Below, piece by piece: positions 45,996 through 56,830 of a DNA stretch of 64,000 nt. Under the pieces are notes generated by a model. The model did no database searches, was not told where the DNA came from, and saw only the letters and a program-made list of their open reading frames with translations. The stretch covers positions 558,001 through 622,000 of the forward strand of contig CAWUHX010000004.1 of the NCBI GenBank assembly GCA_963922205.1, given 5' to 3'. This stretch comes from Romanomermis culicivorax (Eukaryota; Nematoda; Enoplea; Mermithida; Mermithidae). A program made the translations under genes and the position numbers. Position 1 is the first letter of the stretch. Each line of letters starts with the position of its first letter.

Positions 45996-48900
45996 TCACC
46001 TCACTCCAGGCCGACTATTAATTGAAGCTCTGTAATATCTCTTTGCTACAGGTCTTGCATCTCCTGTATCTATCTTGCATGTCAGAGCTGGGGTTGTAGT
46101 AGCCGGATCACCAGGCAAGCTGAAGACATCTCTGTATTTCAACAAAGACTCTATAGCTTTTGTCTCCTGCTCTTCCGATATTTTCACCTTTGATATCATC
46201 TTGCATAGTGAAGTATAGAACTCTACAGAATCGGATTTTGATAATGCAGGCATTCCTTCCTTTACCATACAGGTCTGATATTCCTTTTCCTCCTTTATCC
46301 TTTTCATTTCCTTCACCTTCTTGTATGTATCATCATCTTCAATAAGCATAGATTCTGTATAGCCAATGATTTGATCTCTCTCAAACCGACAACCAGAACC
46401 TCTGTTATTGGAGATTAGTACTACAAACTCGTCTTTTGATCTGTCTACAACTGCTTTCTCCATTCTGAACTTCCTTTCAGAATCTTTTGATTCGACAATA
46501 ATTCCGTTCAACGTGGCATCTCCATGTTGATCCCAAAATTTTGCCTTCATCAAAACATCTGTTCCATATGAAATGTAGGTTTTACTACATGCAACAATTG
46601 CAACAGTTGTCTTTAGCAGACAAACTTTTGGATAAACAATTTGATTTATACAATCAGTCGACGCCACACTGACTTTAGTCACTTCTTCCATTACCGTTTG
46701 CACAGTAGTTACAAAAGGAACTTGAACTACGTCAATCTTCTTCTCAATGCCCTGTATCATCATGGCATTTCTTTTAAAATCAATCACCACACCTAAATCT
46801 GGGTGTGCTAAAAAATCTGTGCCCAAGATCAGGTCCTCACCTGCATCTGGCAACACTATAGCATTGACTGGAAAATGTCCAAATTCAGTCTTCATACAAA
46901 CTGGTACATACCCATAGGCATGCACAATTTTTCCATCAGCTACAGTCACTTTAAGAATACGAGGGTACACTGTATAATCAACGTCTAATGCCCTTTTCAG
47001 GAGCTTAGAAGACATGACCGTACACTGAGCTCCTGTATCAATTAAAGCTCTGGTAGCCGTTTCTTTAATAACTACATTTATGTAGAAAGGAACCGTTTTC
47101 GCATAATCTTCCAACAATCTTTTCTCTATGTCCGTTGCTTTCCTTCCATACTTCACATGAGCCAAATCTCTTTCCTTTACCTTTTCTAGAGGTGTCACCT
47201 TATCCAGGTGAATAATACTTCCCAGAACCAAACTAGAAGATTTGCTTCTACTCTGATCGCTTTCATCATCCACATCCATACGGCTTGTCACCATTACGTT
47301 ATGCGAACTAGGTTGCGACTGGTTGGAAACAAATGATCCAGATTGATCCTGGACGGTACTAGCCTGAATAGCCAGTTGACTAGTTGACCCAGATAGCATC
47401 AACTGAGGCTGCCTCTGCAACTGTATGCCTTGCTCTCTAAGTCTGCAGAATTCCCTGTATCTCTCAAATTCTGGGTCATACCCATACATTTGATCTTCTT
47501 CGGGGAATCCTACATAATAGGCACCTGTTCCTCTTCCTCTAAATCCAAATTGAGGTCCACCTCTACCTCTAAAACTTCCTCTAAATGTTGCATTCCTATC
47601 ACCACCATAATACTGATTAGGCAAGCCACGGTTAAATCCACCGCGTTGCTGTTGCTGACGCAGGTATGCTAATGTTTTACACTCTTCCGTAGCATGGGTA
47701 TTATTCTTATGATATATGCAGTAGGGCCTCTGCTGCTTCAACGGCTTCTGCTTTTCAGCAGACGCAGTCTTCACAGTAGTCAACTCCTTTAAAGCTTCAT
47801 TCTGAGTAACCTGTAATTTATCCACTTTCTGAACCAATTGTAGCCATTCCTTTGAGAGAATAGCTAAAAAAGACTCCTTGGCCTGCTCCTCGTTAGACTT
47901 TTTGACATCAGGAGGCGATGGGCCAGGTTGCATCTCTTCAGCATTCTCCTCACTTCTCTCCTCTTCCACTGCCTTTTGCAACTGATTTTGTGGTCTTGAC
48001 TTCCTCTGGTTATACTTTTTAGTACTTCCATATGGAGCATTCCCTACAAAGGCAATTTCCGGGCACTTCTCTTCCATAGCTACAACTTGATTCACCACAA
48101 TCGGTTTATCCTTGGCTCCAAAAGTAGTAAACACATTCTTATACTTCTTATCAATCTGAGTTACAGCGTATGCAAGGTCTTGCCATGTTTTCATCGATGG
48201 CAATACGTCCTGCAACTCTGTCTGATATAACGGACTACTTTTATAAATGAAGGCATTAATAATATTCTCTTGCCTTACTTGATCACTCTGATCTGCATAG
48301 ACCAGATCCACATGATTACTCAACCTCTTTAAAAACTCTAAGGCTGACTCGCCTTCCTCCTGTTTCATATTGAATAGCTCTCTCTTGAGCATCGTCAAAT
48401 CATAAGTCGGCGCGAGATACTTTAAAATATTTCTCCGTGCTTCTATATAACTTGAGGATGTTCTCGCTATCCTCCTTGCTGTATTCTGAGACAACCATCT
48501 CAAACACTCCTTCTTTACTTTATCCGCAGTGTTCTCCGCAAACTCACTTTCCAGATCAGTAAAAAATTTCAACGCCTCCGTCGGCTTTATACTATCATGT
48601 AAAGGTCTATGTTTCAAGGCCTTTACCACATCTCTCACATCAACTTCTACACTTGAGCTAGAGTACGACGTAGATGAACTGCTATTATCACTATCCGAGT
48701 AATGTCTACTCCTAGCTCTAGATCTGTGAGATCTCCTTCTACTCTTGGACTTCCTCTTTCTCCTCTTCTCAGGGCTAAGGTCAGCTCTATTTGCGGTATC
48801 TCTCCAAGGAGTAGGACGAGAAAATCTGTCCTCTCCCTGGGACGATTCGTCGCAAATAGTCACCTTCCTTTCCCTAGACCTCCTATTCTCTGAGTAACCG

Positions 48901-49322
48901 TAGGCATTCGATTGTGCTTGTTCAGCATTCCTCGAACTCTGCGGCTCCTCAGTCCAACCTCTATCTCTACTCAAATATTTGTCTCTATCCTCTTGAGACC
49001 TTATATAAACCTCTGAATGAACCTCCCTCTTAGGTTCACTTGCCCTTTCTACTCTATTCTCAATGTAAGAAGACTCACCTATCTTCTTCCGTTGATCTTC
49101 TTCCTTTTCCTTTTCTCGCTCCTGCGTTGTTTCGATAACTTTAATTAATAATTCCATTTTCTTTTCCAGCGCATTAATTGGCAAATCCTTGGGATCGACT
49201 CGATCCCTTTGCTCCTCTCGTCGAATAAAATTCGCCATTCCGGGGTCGTATCGCCTCGAATATTTATCGTCCTATAAAACCACCGGCCCGTCCTCATAAT
49301 ATTTGTCATAATTCATATCCAT
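45996..49322 (-). pseudogene. Gypsy gag-protease, in one frame with pol (broken)
   Basis: An ATG at 49322 begins gag, with an in-frame TAG at codon 17 (49272-49274). The frame is then open for about 1080 codons from 49238. It holds an N-terminal charged coiled-coil-like region, an Arg/Ser-rich patch ([17 protein letters not shown]), and a capsid-like domain around [13 protein letters not shown] to [14 protein letters not shown]. There is a [14 protein letters not shown] knuckle (C-H-H-C) and an aspartic protease with [14 protein letters not shown] near 47040 and [11 protein letters not shown]. It reaches the RT connection ([10 protein letters not shown]) and ends at a TGA (45996-45998) preceding HIKEMLDQGVI of RT in the same frame. 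Gag and pol therefore appear to have been a single reading frame, with no frameshift between them. Confidence 0.85.
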
Positions 49323-49684
49323 CATGTTTGACCTCCACCCGGTTTCGACTTCCCTCTAATCTCCTCCAGCGTCTCGGCCATCGGATGGACCAACTTCGGG
49401 GGCGATGTCGGTCTCTCTCTCTCAAAGGTCTGCTGACCTCTGACACTACCACTTACCATAGTTTCAACCTCGGCTTGCCTAGCCATCTCAAAACCACTTC
49501 TCCTCAACTCTTCTTCCATTCTTGCCACTTCAGCATTTCTACTCTCTCTCCTTCCTTCAGTCTCAGGTGCCTGTGCTTGAACCTGTTCTACCGCTGCGTG
49601 TTCTTCAGCAGAGTCGAGATTCGAAACACTAGGTTCATGTGACCTAGGAGGAGTCCTCAAAGTTTTCCCTACCGGAATACTCAT
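49322..49684 (-). CDS. Small leader ORF of the gypsy element, upstream of gag
   Basis: A 120-codon frame begins with ATG at 49684 (MSIPVGKTLRTPPRSH) and ends at a TGA whose last base is the first base of the gag ATG (TGATG at 49324-49320). That arrangement permits termination-reinitiation. The product is hydrophilic, Glu/Arg-rich and likely helical in the middle (VARMEEELRRSGFEMARQ), with no known domain. It is the only ORF of the element without a lesion. It could be an N-terminal gag part or a separate small protein. Confidence 0.55.
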   Translation of the reverse strand: MSIPVGKTLRTPPRSHEPSVSNLDSAEEHAAVEQVQAQAPETEGRRESRNAEVARMEEELRRSGFEMARQAEVETMVSGSVRGQQTFERERPTSPPKLVHPMAETLEEIRGKSKPGGGQT

Positions 49685-49772
49685 CTTCTTAATTTTTCCA
49701 GTATGTGCCTGTAAATAAAACCCAGGAGGTTTAGTTATTTTTCTGGTGGTTCTCCGGTTATCTCTCGTGAGA

Positions 49773-49790
49773 GGCGTTAAGAGTCCACCA
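49773..49790 (-). other. Candidate primer-binding site
   Basis: Two bases inside the 5' LTR the minus strand reads TGGTGGACTCTTAACGCC. It begins with the TGG expected to pair with a tRNA CCA end. I could not identify the tRNA. Confidence 0.45.
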
Positions 49791-49792
49791 CT

Positions 49793-50266
49793 TGTTAGGC
49801 AGCTGTGGGGTCAAGACGATGCAACAGTTCTGACCACAGGCTAACAACAACAACCACAAAACTCTCCCAGACGTTTCACCTGATACTCGCCAGAACTTTC
49901 ACTAAACCTCAGGCAGAACACCTTGGCACGTACCTCAGGAGATCCTACCCAAGTCTCCAAACCTAATCTTAAAAACTCCAACCCCTATGCTCACAAAACA
50001 ATACACTTACGGGTTCAAGATGTATTGGGTGACGAGTGGCCACGCCAAACAAACAATAATAAACAAAAATAGTGTATAAAGGCGATGGGGGCGTCGCTCC
50101 ATAAAACGAATCTTTTTAACACTAATAAAAAGACACAAAAATCGCGAAACAGTGGCAGCATAAATCTATGCAAATTATCATTTTCTTTTCACCACTTTTT
50201 GCCGCGTCCAACCACCTGCGCACCAACGCCGGAAGGTGAACACGTGCACCTGGAGCCACCCCAACA
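49793..50266 (-). repeat. 5' LTR of the gypsy element
   Basis: This is the 474-bp partner of 36270-36746 with the same TGTT...AACA ends. On the transcribed strand a TTTATACACTA string near 50075 could be a TATA box. CCCGTAAGT at 50013-50005 is a strong splice-donor match, conserved in both LTRs. Confidence 0.9.
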
Positions 50267-51368
50267 GACATTCAACTCCGGAAGGAGGGAAATGTAATGT
50301 ACCTGCTAAAGCAGTACTGTAAATATATGGCATACTGTGTGTGATAAACATTTATTAAATATTATTCATTTTCGTACTTTATCCTCTCAAGGGTGTCTGG
50401 GATTCACACCCAAACATTCCTATAAAATTACATGAAGTACTTTATTTTGATCCGTTCACACCCCAGTAGCCCATTTAAGATGCCCTAATTAATTTGTACA
50501 AATGGCAGCTGGTCCCCTATAACCTACACTAAACCACACATTCCACGGCTGCCGTAATCCCCCGTAAAAATCGTAAACAACACCTGCACACAGTAAAATA
50601 AGTAAAAGCCCCGCCAGACAGTAGTCTCAAGTGCAAGGGTAGGGACGGCCCCACAAAACATGTGTATTCAGAGAAACAGATACAGGAAGCATGCACAGAA
50701 GCACAGAGGTGTGGCTAAGCCCACTGTAGGAAGCAGGCAAGACACGAAAAGCATGCCGTACTAGAATAGCATTGAAAGGCGTGACTAAATTAGCAAGGAT
50801 AGTAAAGCAGGAAGCGGCAATTGGCGGAAGAAGATGGACAGAAGCAAGACCTCCCGCGATGCCCAGGGAGTGGCCAAAAACGTCGTATTTAAAGAGAAGC
50901 AAAGCGTGGTTTTTGTCATTATTATTCATAGCCTTAAATTCGTTTTTCGCAATCGTTTTATATTTGCAAGCTGCCATTTTTACGAAAGCATTTAAATGGA
51001 GGCCCATTCGTGTATTTGCAAACCGAGACTCCGCTCTTGTGTATTATTGTCGACGTCTCAGAGCAGCCGTCGATTTGTATCGTATCGCCCCATATTGTGA
51101 ATCGCCCGTCTCCCTCGCCCTGTTTCGTTGCCCTAACAGCATGTTTATTTATGAATTCTGCATGCTAAGTGCAAGTATTATGCACAAGAAGAAAAAGATC
51201 CACAGCAATGCTCCAAATAAAGGTCCATAAAGAGTTTTTTTAAATTTTCTCTGAATATAAGATTTTTTCACTGGTGCAGTTAGTACTATGTTTTAGATCA
51301 AGCCATAAAGCCATGTCAGAAATCTGGCGATTTGTGCCAAAATGTGTGACCGTGTTGAAAATTTATTA
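50267..51368. other. Spacer between gypsy and Harbinger elements
   Basis: GC-richer than its surroundings in parts. An open frame at 50772-51230 (plus) ends in the dispersed repeat R2 (51130-51290, inverted relative to 400-580) and matches no protein I know. It could be part of another retroelement's LTR or leader. Confidence 0.35.
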
Positions 51369-51515
51369 TTTTGAGAATCTGTTCTGATACTTTGCTGAGC
51401 TGTTTTGAGAATCGCTGGATTAAGAATCACTATGTTGAGATTTCGCTGTTTTGAGACTTCGCTGAATTGAGAATCGCTATTTTGAGAATCACTGTGTGTG
51501 TTTCGCTGAATTGGG
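51369..51515 (+). repeat. Short tandem array related to the foldback unit
   Basis: About eight degenerate 15-16-base units of CGCTGTTTTGAGAAT lie here. They resemble the foldback arm unit CGCTGTTTTAGGAAT of 33107-33323. No inverted partner was seen. The array lies about 100 bp left of the Harbinger element. Confidence 0.6.
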
Positions 51516-51871
51516 GTTAAACCAACCCCACATAACTAATTGGCATGTTATTCAATCATTAAACTCATTTGTTAATATCAATCACTCCGAATGGCTGTAC
51601 TGTTGTTTGTAACACCTGGGCCCAGTTGTTCGATTCTTTCCTTAACTTTTTCCTTTAAAGGATTCCTTAACTCTTAAGGTGTCCTCATTAAAGGTGACCT
51701 TTAGAGGTGCGTTGCTCCAATAATTTCTACCTTTTCCTTGAATAAGGAGACCTTAAAAGGCTTCCTTAAATAATTTTGTTGTATTTTTTTTGCTATTCAG
51801 ACAAGTAATTTTTAATTATTTAATAATTTTGAATAAATTTTTAATTTGTAATATTGTGTCCAATTATTACG

Positions 51872-53164
51872 ATGGAAATACAAACGGATTTTAAGAAAAC
51901 GAAAAAGCCACGAAGTGCAGCGTTTAGTTCGGAAGAAAAAATTTTCTTTTTATCGTTAGTTAAGGAGCGGCGCGACGAAATCTTTGCGTGTGAAATGAGT
52001 GCCCAATCAAACAAAAAGAAACGCTTTGCTTGGGAACAAGTAAAATTTTAAAGGTAAAATTTTTAACACATTACTCAGTGAATGTCGCATGTTATTAAGA
52101 TAACGAATAAATATAATAAAAAATCGACGACTGGAATTCGTACAACCGAATCGTTACAAAAGTTGTGGGATAACTTGAAATGGATTTTCAAAGAAGAACG
52201 TTCAAAATGTGATAAAGAAGCTAGGTAAATGGCATGTATTTAATTTAAATTTCGGCAATTTATATCAAAATTAAACTATCTATTCTTAGAAAAACAGGGG
52301 GTGGACCTCCACCACCGCCTATTAGTCAAATTTCTCAAATTGTTGACGATATTTTCGGCGACGCTTCTGAACCATACTTTACTGGAGAATCGACCGGAAT
52401 CGATACATTAAATGAAATTAATTCGACCGGGATAACTTTATCAAAAAATGTTAATCAAACAAAAGGTCCTACGAATGAATTAATGTATTCACCTTTATCT
52501 GACTTAGACGACGATGAAGTTTTAAAAATATCGCGTAAAACTATGTTTGTATTTGTATTTATAGCCGAAACTGTAAATTTAATTATTCTTTTTAGGTAAA
52601 AACCTCGATCGTGAACGTGAAACGGAGCAAAATTTAGGTCCCTTGGCTTTTGACGATTCGGATTTTACCCTTAGACCTTTGTCGAGTAATTAATATTTTA
52701 TTTTGCGTAAAAATTGTCATATTCAAAATTTTAATGATTTTTAAGGTTTGGAACAGCAATCACTGGAAAATAATATTAATCGTCCATCGTCTTTACCCAG
52801 CGCTCCAGGATCGTCATTGTTTTTTAGCGGCCGACCGTCGTCATTACCCAGCGCTCAAGCTGGTTCCTCCTTACCCGTCCAAAGTATTGAATCGAGGAAA
52901 TATATGAAAAGGCGATACGTCAGCAGTAACATTTGCGAAGAACAACAGAGTCGTTCTAAAGAAGCAATAGCCGAAGATTGTCTTCGTATTGAAAAAGAAG
53001 TAGCAGCGGCCAAAATTGAAGCTTATAAAGAGTTTTCCAATGCTGCTAAATTGGCCGCCAGTTATTTTAATACTGCCGAACTTAAAGCTCGTTTAGAAAT
53101 TACAAAAATAATTCAGGATAACCCTGGAATTGAAAAAGCTTGTGTGAATATTGTTAATCAATAA
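51872..53164 (+). CDS. Myb/SANT-like (MADF-type) partner protein of Harbinger
   Basis: There are five exons: 51872-52039, 52100-52224, 52290-52534, 52596-52685 and 52746-53164. All introns are GT-AG (60-65 bp) and phases agree, giving about 348 residues. Residues 18-95 (FSSEEKIFFLSLVKERRDEI, AWEQITNKYN, SLQKLWDNLKW) form the tri-helical Myb/SANT-like domain found in the second gene of Harbinger elements. In known systems this protein binds the transposon ends and brings the transposase to the nucleus. The middle is Ser/Pro-rich with a duplicated PSSLPSA. The C-terminus is a long helix (RIEKEVAAAKIEAYKEFSNA). The weakest point is the first intron (donor GTAAAA, acceptor TTATTAAG). The ATG at 51872 was chosen because upstream frames lack one. 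Confidence 0.85.
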
Positions 53165-53240
53165 TTTTAATTTTTTATTTAAAAAAATGTTGACCAATAT
53201 AATTATTAAAAAATTGCTTATCAAGAATGTTAATTTTTAA

Positions 53241-54562
53241 TTAAAAAAAGTGTTGACAAATATAATCACGACGCCTAATATTATTATCAAAATTGTTGGG
53301 TAAATCATTATTATCGTCAATATCATCATTTTCAACTTCATCTTCAAAATCGGGCAAATTTAAATGCACGGCGTAATTGTGTAAAATTGCGCAACATAAA
53401 ACCAATTTGGGAACATTCTTGAAGAAAACTCGAATTTCGCCGTGCAAAATATGAAAGCGTCTTTTCCACCTGCCAAAAACTTGTTCTATAAGAACACGGG
53501 TTCTTTTATGTGATGAATTGTAACGATGTTGTTGATTATTATTTGGTTTTAAATAAATCGTTAAAATAATATCCGAACACGGATACCCGCTATCACCTAA
53601 CAAATAGCCAAAGTCTAATGGCTGACCATCTAAATGCGACTTCAATCTTGATTCTCTAAAGACGCGAGCGTCGTTCGCCGTACCCGGAAATGAAACGTTG
53701 ACGTTAAAAAATTCGCCATTTGGCCCACATACAGCTTGGACGTTATACGTTTTTCTATGTTTTCTATTGAAATAAACATGCTCGATTCGTTTTGGCGGCA
53801 AAATTTGAACGTGAGTACCATCAATGAGGCCGATAACGAATGGAAATCCGTTTTTTTCTTGAAATTTTTCGTGAATGTCGCGTCGTTGGTTGTAGGTCGG
53901 GAATTTAATAAATGACGAGCTATGTTTCACGAGAGCATTGATTGTTGACCATAGGCTACGACATTGCGTACTTTTATCGATGTTTAGAGTATCACCAATT
54001 ACCTAGAAATTAAAGTGGTGCGATATTCATGTATATAATATACAAAAAACGATTTTAGACTTCAAAATTCCTACAAAACGTTTTTTAAGGCGTGCAAAAA
54101 CTAACTTGTTGAAATGCATTAGACGCCAAATAACGTAAAGCTAAACAAATACATTCTAATGGCAAAATCGAATGATTTCGATTCGTTGACCTTTCTAAAT
54201 TGTTTTTTAATAAATCGGTCAAATTTAAAATGGCCGCTGGCCTAAAACGATATCTAAACAAAAAGACACTACTATGTAAAATCTTTTAAGCAAAAAAAAA
54301 TTTAATTTAAAGAACTATACTCCGCAAATTTTAGAAAGGAAAACATTTTAGCAAAAGCCTCAAATTTACTTTTTTTAAGTTCCAAAAATTTACACTTTAA
54401 ACGTAAGATCCCATCAATCTAAATTTACCTTTCATAAATTTGAAAGTCGGATAATCCATCGAAAGGCGACGTTGTATCACGTAATTTTCGTATTTTCCTT
54501 GGTAGTTCATCGTCACTATCGTCGTCCGAATATAAAACGCGAAAGATTCGATTAAGAGCCAT
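53241..54562 (-). CDS. PIF/Harbinger transposase (HARBI1-like)
   Basis: There are three exons on the minus strand: 54562-54429, 54253-54106 and 54002-53241, with introns of 175 and 103 bp (GT-AG) and consistent phases. The product is 347 residues, close to HARBI1 length. The N-terminus is acidic (YSDDDSDDELPRKI), followed by a helical region (PLECICLALRYLA). The DDE_4 nuclease region follows: GLIDGTHV (D155), GTANDARVF (D205), LLGDSGYP (D231) and VLIEQVFGRWKRRF (E267). It cuts and reinserts the element with its Myb-like partner. No lesion was seen. The C-terminal tail is Asp/Asn-rich. Splicing was inferred from sequence. Confidence 0.9.
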
Positions 54563-54922
54563 AATTTGAAGTAAAATATAATTTGTGAAACGACGAAAAA
54601 AAATTTTTATCGTTAAATTATCTTTTAACTAGAGAAACGAAGTGTAATTCTATTAATACGTTTAAAAATTTTTAAAAATAAACATTTTATTTAATGTTGA
54701 GGATGCTCGGTAGCACCCTTGACTTAAGGATTCCTTGAAAGGAAAAAAATGCTTAAGGAAAAGATCGAGGAATGTTCGAGCAATCCGACGTTTAAAGGAA
54801 TCCTTTGAAGTGTTTCCCTTTTAAGGAACGGATTGGAGCAACACCTTCAACATTTCCTTCAGAGGAAGGAATCGTTTAAGGACTCCTTAAGCTTTAAGGA
54901 ACAATCGAACAACTGGGCCCTG

Positions 54923-55239
54923 ATTCACTCGAATAAAATTGATCTGTGCTGCGAAAATATTTTTCAATGAGTAGTAACCGTTCAGATTGGCCCATAGCAT
55001 TTCAGCTACTGATGCGCTTTGGCCACTGTCTCGATTCAGCCACCAACTTTTTTCTCGCCAGAACACCAACTTTTATATCCCCATAAGTCCTCAAGCATTG
55101 TGATTAAATTCCTTGGAGAAATTGTAGGTTTGACCCCATAATTTGTTAATAATTTGACCCTTTAGCATTATGTGCAAAGGACCATTTTTAGAGTGTCGAT
55201 TGAAGGTATTTCCATAAAACAATAAGAACTTATTGGCTG
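54923..55239. other. Right flank of the Harbinger element
   Basis: No gene recognised. Plain AT-rich sequence. Confidence 0.35.
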
Positions 55240-56400
55240 AATTTTTTGCCAAATTTACATCAAATTTTTTTTAGTCAATTTTACGTCAAAATCTGGAAAA
55301 ACTTTAGCATCTTGAGAAAATTTTCGTGGTTTTTTTGTGTAGAAAAGATTTAAAAACAGAAAATTCTACGCAAATAATATGATTTTTCTGAATTTTAGTT
55401 CAAAATTATGGGAAACTTTTCGCATTTTTAAAAAATTTTCCAGGTTTTTCTTTATAGAAGCGATTGAAAATTAAGGCAATAAATTGCTATTTCTCTCAAT
55501 TTGAATTCGAAATTATCCTAAAATTTTTAATTTTTAAAAAAAGTGTTCCAGTTTTTTTGTAAAAATGATTGAAAAACAGAAAATTATAGCAGGAAATTGA
55601 GATTCTTCTGCATATAACTTCAAATTTATGAGAAGAATTTTGTATTCTAATAAAATTTTTCAGCTTTTTTTGTAAAAAAGATTAAAAAGCACAAAATCCA
55701 TTGCGATTTTTTTCCAACTTTACTTCTAAACTGCGAGAAATTTTATTGCATTTTAGAGAATTTTTCCAGCTTTTTTTGTGAAAATGATTAAAAATAGAAA
55801 ACTGTAGCAATAAATTGCGAATTTTTTCCAATTTTACTTCAAAATTATGACAGAATTTTTGAATTTTGGGAAAGCTTTCAAGTTTTTCTGTGAAAATGGT
55901 TAACAAACGGAAAATTACACACCACTAATTTTCGAGTTTTCTCAATTTGACTTCAAAATAATGACAAAATGTCTGTCTTTTTAAGAATTTTTTCAGGTTT
56001 TTTCTGTATGTAGAAATGATTTAAAAAGCAGAAAATTATGGCAATAAAATGTAATTTTTTTCAATTTGACTTGAAATTTACTAGAAAAGTTTTGCTTATT
56101 GGAGACTTTTTCAGGTTTTTTTGTTGTTCAAAATTTTTGTATTTGGACGACGTTTTCCAGGTTTTTTTCATAGAAATGATTGAAAATTATAGCAATAAAT
56201 TGCGATTTTTCTGAATTTTACGTAAAAACAAGGATGAAATTTTTGCACCCTGAGAAAATTTTCCTGTTTTTTCAGAAAGGGATAAAGAGAAGAAAATTAC
56301 ACGTGGATAAATTCTGATCTTTCAGAATTTGAGTTCAAAATTATGGGAAAGTTTTCCGATTTTTTTGTAAAAATGATTAAAACTGAACCGTTTTTTTTAA
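55240..56400. repeat. Array of degenerate ~110-bp units
   Basis: About ten drifting units are marked by GAAAATTATAGCAATAAATT-like and TTTTCAGGTTTTT-like blocks spaced roughly 105-115 bp apart (for example near 55358, 55470, 55575, 55690, 55795 and 55905). The same family flanks F-box copies A and B. Non-coding. Confidence 0.6.
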
Positions 56401-56456
56401 AAATTCGCAGATCGTGCTTCAATTACAAAGCCAAATTAATATACTCCCCAGGTTGG

Positions 56457-56830
56457 TATGCTTGTTGAGTCTTACTCAAAATCTTGTAAGCATGCTTTGT
56501 TCAATGCTTGCAAGTGCTGTACCTTTGTCTTGCTTATGATTTATAAGATATACAGTAAGCATACATCAGATCTTATGATTTCAAAGATAGCATGACTAAG
56601 ATCTTGTGGTATGGAAGCAAGCATGACTAAGATCTTATGATACAAAAGCAAGCCTGACTAAGATCTTGTGATATGAAAGCAAGCCTGACTAAGACTTTAT
56701 GATATGAAAGCCAAATAGCGAGCATGACTAAGATCCTGTGATATGAATGTAAACTCAACTAAGATCTTATAATATGACTTAAGCATGACTATCTTATGAT
56801 GCAAGTGTAAGCATGACTATGAAAAGATGA
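56457..56830 (+). repeat. Tandem array of ~31-bp units
   Basis: Variants of CATGACTAAGATCTTGTGAT occur at about 56591, 56622, 56653, 56684, 56723, 56754, 56783 and 56812, so the period is 29-31 bases with one 8-base insertion. Degenerate units extend left to about 56457. Non-coding. Confidence 0.75.

Larger units (their letters stand above)
36270..50266 (-). mobile_element. 14-kb Ty3/gypsy-type LTR retrotransposon with extra 3' genes
   Basis: Two LTRs of 474-477 bp (36270-36746 and 49793-50266) bracket a minus-strand coding region. The order is a small leader ORF, gag, protease, RT, RNase H and integrase. After integrase come a DEDDy exonuclease-like ORF and a long ORF with a Gly/Arg-rich tail. 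RT-RNase H-integrase order places it in Ty3/gypsy. There is no recognisable envelope. About ten lesions (TAG, TGA and TAA stops, one small deletion, two homopolymer frameshifts) show it cannot now encode its proteins. The flanking five bases differ (GTATA versus GACAT), so no target duplication remains. The 14-kb length is large for the superfamily because of the extra 4.3 kb. Confidence 0.9.
51619..54919. mobile_element. Complete PIF/Harbinger transposon
   Basis: The left end GGCCCAGTTGTTCGATT (51619-51635) is the exact complement of the right end (54903-54919). The element is flanked by CTG on both sides (51616-51618 and 54920-54922), a CWG-type three-base target as in this superfamily. Inside, a transposase (minus) and a Myb/SANT-like gene (plus) converge, their stops 76 bp apart. 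About 200 bp at each end are rich in CCTTAA and AAGGATTCCTT strings, and both ends share a GTTGCTCCAAT block. All frames are open once spliced, so this copy could be recent or still active. Confidence 0.93.

Noticed and set aside
50772-51230. 152-codon plus-strand open frame between the gypsy and Harbinger elements
   Set aside because: Its end lies in dispersed repeat R2 and no domain is recognised, so I did not call it a gene.
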